From an uncultured Clostridia bacterium (GTDB lineage: Bacteria; Bacillota; Clostridia; Oscillospirales; Acutalibacteraceae): a DNA stretch of 8,107 nucleotides. This document shows, in pieces, positions 4,729-8,107 of this stretch. The DNA lies in assembly GCA_947168785.1 (NCBI GenBank), contig CAMVNL010000084.1, positions 1 through 8,107 on the forward strand, read 5' to 3'. The notes below the pieces were generated by a model. It was not told where the DNA came from, searched no databases, and worked only from the letters and a program-made list of their open reading frames with translations. Position numbers and translations under genes: made by a program. Numbering within the stretch: position 1 is the first letter of the stretch; each line of letters starts with the position of its first letter.

Positions 4729-5742
4729 TCAGTTTGCAAACAGGGTGGCGATAAAGATGGCTTGCGTGGTCTTCTTCAGGCCGGAAAGCTCGCGCTTTTC
4801 TGCGGGCACGGTATTGGTGACCTCCGTGAAGTCGATCCGGTAGACGCTGCCGTCGCGGGCGTTTTCAAGGCTGATCAGCTTCTTGCCGTACATGGTCACA
4901 TTGATGGAGCCGCTGGCGGCTTCAAACACGTATTTCACGTAGCTGCCGACCCGCTCGCAGCGGGTGGCTTCCTCCAGCGGGGGGAAGAAGCTGAAATCAA
5001 AGGAGCCGGTGCTGGCGAAGTCATCCACGTCCATGTTCAGCGCTTTCATTTCCGCTTTCATGATGGGCGTGTTCAGATCCAGATACCGTTTTTCCTTTGG
5101 ATTGACCAGATAGACCTTGCCGTCGATGGTCAGCACCGCGATTTTGATGTCGTTGAATTTTGCGCCGAGGTAGAGGGAATCGGGCGTCTTGGCGATCTCC
5201 AGATCGCTGCTGCCGCTGCCGTCCACCGTCTTGCCGGTGAAGGAATAGGTGCCGCTGCGCAGGATTTCGTATTCATTGTCCTTTTCGGGCGGAATGAAAT
5301 CGGGGAGGTCGGGCTGAGTGGGCGTTTCCGGCTCCGTTGTGGTTTCGTCCGGCACAATGGGCTGCGTAGTGGTCTCGTCCGGAACGGCGGGCTGCGTGGT
5401 AGTCTCGTCCGGAACGGCGGGCTGCGTGGTAGTCTCCTCCGCCTCCACATACACGTCGTCCAGCGTTTCCAGCTTGACGGAGGCGCGCAGGATCAGTCGG
5501 GCGTCGGCGGAAGTAACAAACCCGTCGCCGTCCACGTTGGCGGCCAGTTCTTCTTCTTTCGACAGGTTCTCCAGCTTGACGGAGGCCCGCAGGGCGATCC
5601 GCGCGTCGGCGGATGTGATAAACCCGTCGCCGTCCACGTCGCCCAGCTTGCGGCGGGCGAAGGAGGGAACCGCAAAGTTTAACAGAATCACCGCCGTCAC
5701 AAGCGCGGCGGCAAGTACAGCGTAAATACCTTTCTTTTTCAT
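4729..5742 (-). CDS. Secreted protein with N-terminal dockerin, Thr/Pro linker and uncharacterised C-terminal domain
   Basis: 337 residues. ATG at 5742 follows AGGAG by 7 bases. Residues 1-29 form a signal peptide (MKKK, hydrophobic core, cleavage likely after PSFA); there is no lipobox Cys. Residues 34-97 are two dockerin type I-like EF-hand repeats: D35-x-D37-x-D39...D46 and N69-x-D71-x-D73...D80, each followed by ADARxxLRASVKLE. Calcium binding and a cohesin partner are the family expectation. Residues 103-142 are a spacer of 10-residue repeats ETTTQPAVPD. The C-terminal domain (about 157-337) is beta-rich, opening YEILRSGTYSFTGK and containing LTIDGKVYLVNP; it resembles LolA-type lipoprotein folds in style but I cannot name it, and no enzyme motif is visible. 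Dockerins usually sit at C-termini or between modules, so this order is odd. It is upstream of trpS by 12 bases and has a likely promoter at 5782-5810. Confidence 0.85.
   Translation of the reverse strand: MKKKGIYAVLAAALVTAVILLNFAVPSFARRKLGDVDGDGFITSADARIALRASVKLENLSKEEELAANVDGDGFVTSADARLILRASVKLETLDDVYVEAEETTTQPAVPDETTTQPAVPDETTTQPIVPDETTTEPETPTQPDLPDFIPPEKDNEYEILRSGTYSFTGKTVDGSGSSDLEIAKTPDSLYLGAKFNDIKIAVLTIDGKVYLVNPKEKRYLDLNTPIMKAEMKALNMDVDDFASTGSFDFSFFPPLEEATRCERVGSYVKYVFEAASGSINVTMYGKKLISLENARDGSVYRIDFTEVTNTVPAEKRELSGLKKTTQAIFIATLFAN
5317..5436 (-). repeat. 30-bp in-frame tandem repeats encoding the Thr/Pro linker
   Basis: Units 5377-5406 and 5407-5436 are identical, 5347-5376 differs at a few bases, and 5317-5346 is a degenerate fourth unit. 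Each encodes ten residues (ETTTQPAVPD, the third with QPIV, the fourth ETTTEPETPT). Identity at the DNA level implies recent duplication, so linker length probably varies among strains. Confidence 0.88.
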
Positions 5743-5765
5743 GATATGACTCCTGTCTGATATAT

Positions 5766-5785
5766 TGATAAAGATATTTTTATCA
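5766..5785. promoter_or_regulatory. Inverted repeat overlapping the dockerin-gene promoter
   Basis: TGATAAA (5766-5772) and TTTATCA (5779-5785) flank a 6-base centre. The right arm overlaps the -10 hexamer and the rest covers the expected transcription start, the usual place for a repressor site. In AT-rich sequence a 7-base match could be chance. Confidence 0.4.
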
Positions 5786-5810
5786 TACACAAAAAGGGTT
5801 CAAAACTCAA
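5782..5810 (-). promoter_or_regulatory. Probable promoter for the dockerin gene and trpS
   Basis: On the - strand, TTGAGT (5805-5810), 17-base spacer, TATGAT (5782-5787). The -35 overlaps the stop codon of the upstream small gene, so this would be an internal promoter of the longer operon. The -10 has one mismatch and the -35 two. Confidence 0.6.
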
Positions 5811-6010
5811 GTCCCATTTTTTTCTTTTTTCTCTATGATGCCCCACAGCGCCGCGCCTGCCGCGCAGAGCGCCGCGGCGGCAATGCTGACGATGAAGAAG
5901 ACGCGCCGCAGCCCCGGGGACAGGGCGGCTTCGTATTTGAAGGAAACGAACCGCAGAAGGCAGACCGCGGCGGCGCAGAAAATCACCAGCGCTTTGAGGG
6001 CGGTCTTCAC
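5807..6010 (-). CDS. Small two-helix membrane protein (67 residues)
   Basis: Unrecognised family. GTG at 6010 is taken as the start because GAGGGA lies 6 bases before it and the GTG overlaps the TGA of the DUF2079 gene (GTGA), a typical translational-coupling arrangement; the frame is open a further 24 bases upstream, but without a better site. Two hydrophobic segments, about 4-22 (ALKALVIFCAAAVCLLRFV) and 38-60 (VFFIVSIAAAALCAAGAALW...), are separated by a short polar loop, and the tail IIEKKEKNGT is charged. The hairpin topology with basic residues at both ends fits N- and C-termini in the cytoplasm. The tight coupling suggests it works with, or stabilises, the large membrane protein encoded upstream. 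Confidence 0.78.
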   Translation of the reverse strand: MKTALKALVIFCAAAVCLLRFVSFKYEAALSPGLRRVFFIVSIAAAALCAAGAALWGIIEKKEKNGT

Positions 6011-7809
6011 GGCGTTTCCCTCTGCATGACGCACAGCAGGGGCGTTGACTCTCCGTAAACGATGCGGATATCGGTATAGCCCAGCGCCTCATATTTCTCC
6101 CGGTATTCCTCATAGTTGTAGCGCATATCGAGGATCACGTAGTCCGCGTCCTCGGTCTCGTCCGTCTGGTGGTACCAGTCCTCATAGATCTCCTCCCGTT
6201 CGCACAGGTGGGGCAGCAGATAGGTGGAGCAGATCACCGTCGCGTCGTCCGGGATCTCCGCCAGCGCCTCGTTCATGACGGCGTAGTCGTCCCGGTTGGA
6301 GAAATATTTTGAGAAATAATAGGTGCTCCGCGGGAAGGCCGCCACGGCGAACAGCACCGCGGTGACCGCCGCGCTGACGCCGAGGAATTTTTTGGCGGTG
6401 GGCAGGGACATTTCCCCCAGGTTCACCACCGACAGATACACGAGGAAGGCCAGCACCCCGAAGTGGTACTGGAAGCCGATATCGTACTGGTAGGGGTAGA
6501 CCGTCATCAGGTTGACCAGCACCATGGGCAGCAGCAATAACAGCCGCGAGACCTTCTTCACCGCAAAGGGCAGAAAACCCAGCGGCGCGAAGAGCTGCAG
6601 GGCGAACAGCAGCTTGGCGGCATAGCCGCCGTCGTTGTCAACGAACAGCTGCGTGAACACGTAGCCGGGGTTGACCAGCACGTTTTTCACGACCTCCACC
6701 AGCGAGCCGCCCTCGGGCAGGAAATTTTCATACCGGCCGGACATGACCCCGTTGCCGTATTTCGTCAGCAGGTAAATGGCAATAAAGAAGTAAGCCAGCG
6801 CCCCGCAGGCCAGCGCCCCGGCGGTTCTGGCCCTGCCCCGGCTGAGCAGCGCGTAGAGGGCGAAGAAGATCAGGTAAACGGCCGCGTCCTCCTTGACGGC
6901 CAGCGTCAGCAGGGAAAAGACCGCCATCAGCGCGTAGCGGTTCGTCTCAAAGAAGTAAAAGACCCACAGCAGCAGCGGGAAGAGAAAGCAGTTTTCGTGC
7001 AGGTCGTAGTTGGTGCCGCTGACCAGCGCCGGATGGAACAGGGTCAGAAAGCACACCAGCACCGTCCGCAGGTTGGAAAGGCGGTAGTGCTTGGCCAGCA
7101 GCATGGCGGGCAGCACGGCGCTGCCGAGAATCAGCGGCTGCACCAGCTCCAGCGTGACGGGGGAGGGGAACAGCGCGTAGAGGGGCAGGATCACGTAAAA
7201 AATAGGGGAGATGTGGATGGCAAAGTGGGACAGCAGCATATCCCGCTCGGAGGTGGTCACCGGCGCAAGGGTCCGGCGCATGTTGTAGAACATCTGGCAG
7301 AAGATGCCGAAGTCGTAGTTGGGCGCGGTGAAGCTTTTATACCGGGCGATGGCGGTGCCGCCCACCAGCAGCACGAAGACGGCGAACATGACCGCCGCGG
7401 CGACCCATTTGCCCACGCTGCTGACGGCGTTTTTCAGGCAGAGCCAGCCCTTATGATAGGCGTAAAAGGCGAGGATCGCCGCCAGTGCCGCCATGCCGAG
7501 GCCGTAATACCAGGATTCCGCCTCCCGGATGGTGATCAGCGCGTAGAGGGTGAAGGAAAACGTGAGAATGCCGATATCCGCCCGTTCTTTGCGTTTTCGC
7601 CGCAGCGCCATGGCGATCAGCGAAACGACGAGAAAATGCAGGGCGAAAACCAGCGCGAAGGTCACAATGCTTGTCTGTGCCGCGCCGGTGAGGGCCAGCG
7701 ACGCCCCGCCGGCGATATTGAAAAAGACCGCGCTCAGACACCACGCGGCAAACAGACGCATGACGTATTTGTCAAAATCGATTTTTTCCGGCAGCCGTTT
7801 TTTCAGCAT
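6007..7809 (-). CDS. DUF2079-family polytopic membrane protein
   Basis: 600 residues with roughly 12-13 hydrophobic segments and a soluble tail. ATG at 7809 has GGGG 7 bases upstream; ATG 7815 sits only one base from the same site. The DUF2079 pattern is clear: NYDFGIFCQMFYNM (164-177), SHFAIHISPIFYVILPLY (194-211) followed by FPSP and LQP-like LVQPLILG, then YDLHENCFLFPLLL (268-281) and VKEDAA (305-310). The C-terminal region (about 505-600) has IPDDATVICSTYLLPHL and ADYVILD, as in family members. The family is related in architecture to GT-C glycosyltransferases (conserved acidic residues in the first loop and long hydrophobic core), so a lipid-linked sugar donor reaction at the outer membrane face is plausible, but activity is not established. 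It leads an operon with the 67-residue protein (4-base overlap), and has its own promoter at 7864-7892. Confidence 0.88.
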   Translation of the reverse strand: MLKKRLPEKIDFDKYVMRLFAAWCLSAVFFNIAGGASLALTGAAQTSIVTFALVFALHFLVVSLIAMALRRKRKERADIGILTFSFTLYALITIREAESWYYGLGMAALAAILAFYAYHKGWLCLKNAVSSVGKWVAAAVMFAVFVLLVGGTAIARYKSFTAPNYDFGIFCQMFYNMRRTLAPVTTSERDMLLSHFAIHISPIFYVILPLYALFPSPVTLELVQPLILGSAVLPAMLLAKHYRLSNLRTVLVCFLTLFHPALVSGTNYDLHENCFLFPLLLWVFYFFETNRYALMAVFSLLTLAVKEDAAVYLIFFALYALLSRGRARTAGALACGALAYFFIAIYLLTKYGNGVMSGRYENFLPEGGSLVEVVKNVLVNPGYVFTQLFVDNDGGYAAKLLFALQLFAPLGFLPFAVKKVSRLLLLLPMVLVNLMTVYPYQYDIGFQYHFGVLAFLVYLSVVNLGEMSLPTAKKFLGVSAAVTAVLFAVAAFPRSTYYFSKYFSNRDDYAVMNEALAEIPDDATVICSTYLLPHLCEREEIYEDWYHQTDETEDADYVILDMRYNYEEYREKYEALGYTDIRIVYGESTPLLCVMQRETP

Positions 7810-7863
7810 AGGCATTCCCCTTTTTTGTTCACGCCGTCTTATTATTTCAAAACTGATATTGTT

Positions 7864-7892
7864 ACTATACCCCATTTTTCTGTATTTGTCAA
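7864..7892 (-). promoter_or_regulatory. Promoter of the DUF2079 operon
   Basis: On the - strand, perfect TTGACA (7887-7892), 17-base spacer, TATAGT (7864-7869, one mismatch). The expected start near 7857 gives a leader of about 48 bases to ATG 7809. Confidence 0.85.
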
Positions 7893-7926
7893 ATTCCCTT
7901 TTTTTTGATAAAAAAGGCGCGGAAAG

Positions 7927-7955
7927 TTGACATCTTTCGCAAAATACGCTAAACT
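7927..7955 (+). promoter_or_regulatory. Divergent promoter of the exonuclease gene
   Basis: Perfect TTGACA (7927-7932), 17-base spacer, TAAACT (7950-7955). It is back to back with the - strand promoter, their -35 boxes being 34 bases apart, so a shared regulator is possible. The leader would be about 20 bases if translation starts at 7983. Confidence 0.78.
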
Positions 7956-7982
7956 GTACGGGACGAAAAAAAGGCAGGAGGG

Positions 7983-8107
7983 GTGCATACGGAACAGTTT
8001 GTGGCGTTTGATCTGGAAATGCCCAACCGGTTCGGCGACCGGATCAGCGCGATCGGCATTTCCGTGATTGAGGACGGCGCCATCGTCAGGCGGTACTACT
8101 CCCTTGT
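7983..8107 (+). CDS. DEDDh-type 3'-5' exonuclease, N-terminus only (cut by window edge)
   Basis: Forty-one codons are visible, reading (V/M)HTEQFVAFDLEMPN and then RISAIGISVIEDGAIV. FDLE supplies the Asp and Glu of the first exonuclease motif (DxE) of the DnaQ/RNase T superfamily, and the following ISAIGI...DG...YYSL segment is the usual second and third strand. The DLEMPN variant, in place of DxETTG, is a subgroup feature I associate with small stand-alone exonucleases rather than PolC or DinG, but the rest of the gene is needed. GTG at 7983 is the only in-frame start codon before the motif with a nearby purine-rich site, yet AGGAGG ends only one base before it, which is too close for normal initiation; GTG at 8001 would be 19 bases away. 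The start is therefore uncertain. A consensus-like promoter lies upstream. Confidence 0.8.
   Translation, partial: MHTEQFVAFDLEMPNRFGDRISAIGISVIEDGAIVRRYYSL

Noticed and set aside
4564..5682. Long + strand open frame opposite the trpS start and the dockerin gene
   Set aside because: It is a shadow of the high G+C third positions of the - strand genes: low-complexity product, no ribosome site, and both - strand genes are clearly real.
6997..7908. 303-codon + strand open frame opposite the DUF2079 gene
   Set aside because: The product is His/Gln/Gly-rich nonsense typical of antisense to a membrane protein; the - strand frame has clear family motifs and expression signals.

Overview
The window looks like metagenome-type or draft Clostridia DNA (Bacillota, probably a gut or other anaerobic relative of Oscillospirales/Christensenellales). 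The clues are secreted dockerin-type repeats, a CadC-like cadmium/zinc operon, G+C-rich codon use with AT-rich intergenic gaps, and textbook TTGACA-17-TATAAT promoters. The taxonomic placement is inference from style, not from a search.

Region 1 (1-1058, + strand) holds the end of an NAD(P)H-hydrate dehydratase gene overlapping the first half of a transketolase N-terminal subunit gene. Its arginine codons are mostly AGG/AGA, whereas everything to its right prefers CGC/CGG. At about 1056-1062 the transketolase stops being recognisable and the sequence becomes the tail-truncated end of a metal ATPase gene on the opposite strand. Two conserved genes are therefore cut at one point with no mobile element or scar, so this is most likely a contig chimera, otherwise a genuine rearrangement.

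Region 2 (1059-2904, - strand) is a heavy-metal efflux operon: promoter and overlapping palindromic operator, an ArsR/SmtB-family CadC-like repressor, a stand-alone heavy-metal-associated (HMA) domain protein, and a Zn/Cd/Pb P-type ATPase translationally coupled to it by an ATGA overlap. A heptanucleotide tandem repeat sits between repressor and HMA gene.

Region 3 (2905-3395) is about 490 bases with no convincing gene. It is packed with short palindromes and contains a 71-bp direct repeat (two copies plus one fragment) and four copies of an octamer, CGTAGCAC, each next to a hairpin: a REP/MITE-like mosaic.

Region 4 (3396-7892, - strand) begins, in transcription order, with a strong promoter driving a DUF2079-type polytopic membrane protein. 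It is followed by a 67-residue two-helix membrane protein (GTGA overlap), a secreted protein with an N-terminal dockerin, and tryptophanyl-tRNA synthetase (trpS). A separate 53-residue single-helix membrane protein follows, with its own perfect consensus promoter and intrinsic terminator.

Region 5 (7893-8107) is a divergent promoter region and the start of a DEDDh-type 3'-5' exonuclease gene on the + strand, cut by the window edge. I see no CRISPR array, tRNA, rRNA, insertion sequence or phage gene. The best second-look items are the 1.06-kb junction, the palindrome mosaic, the 53-residue membrane protein cassette and the N-terminal dockerin protein.
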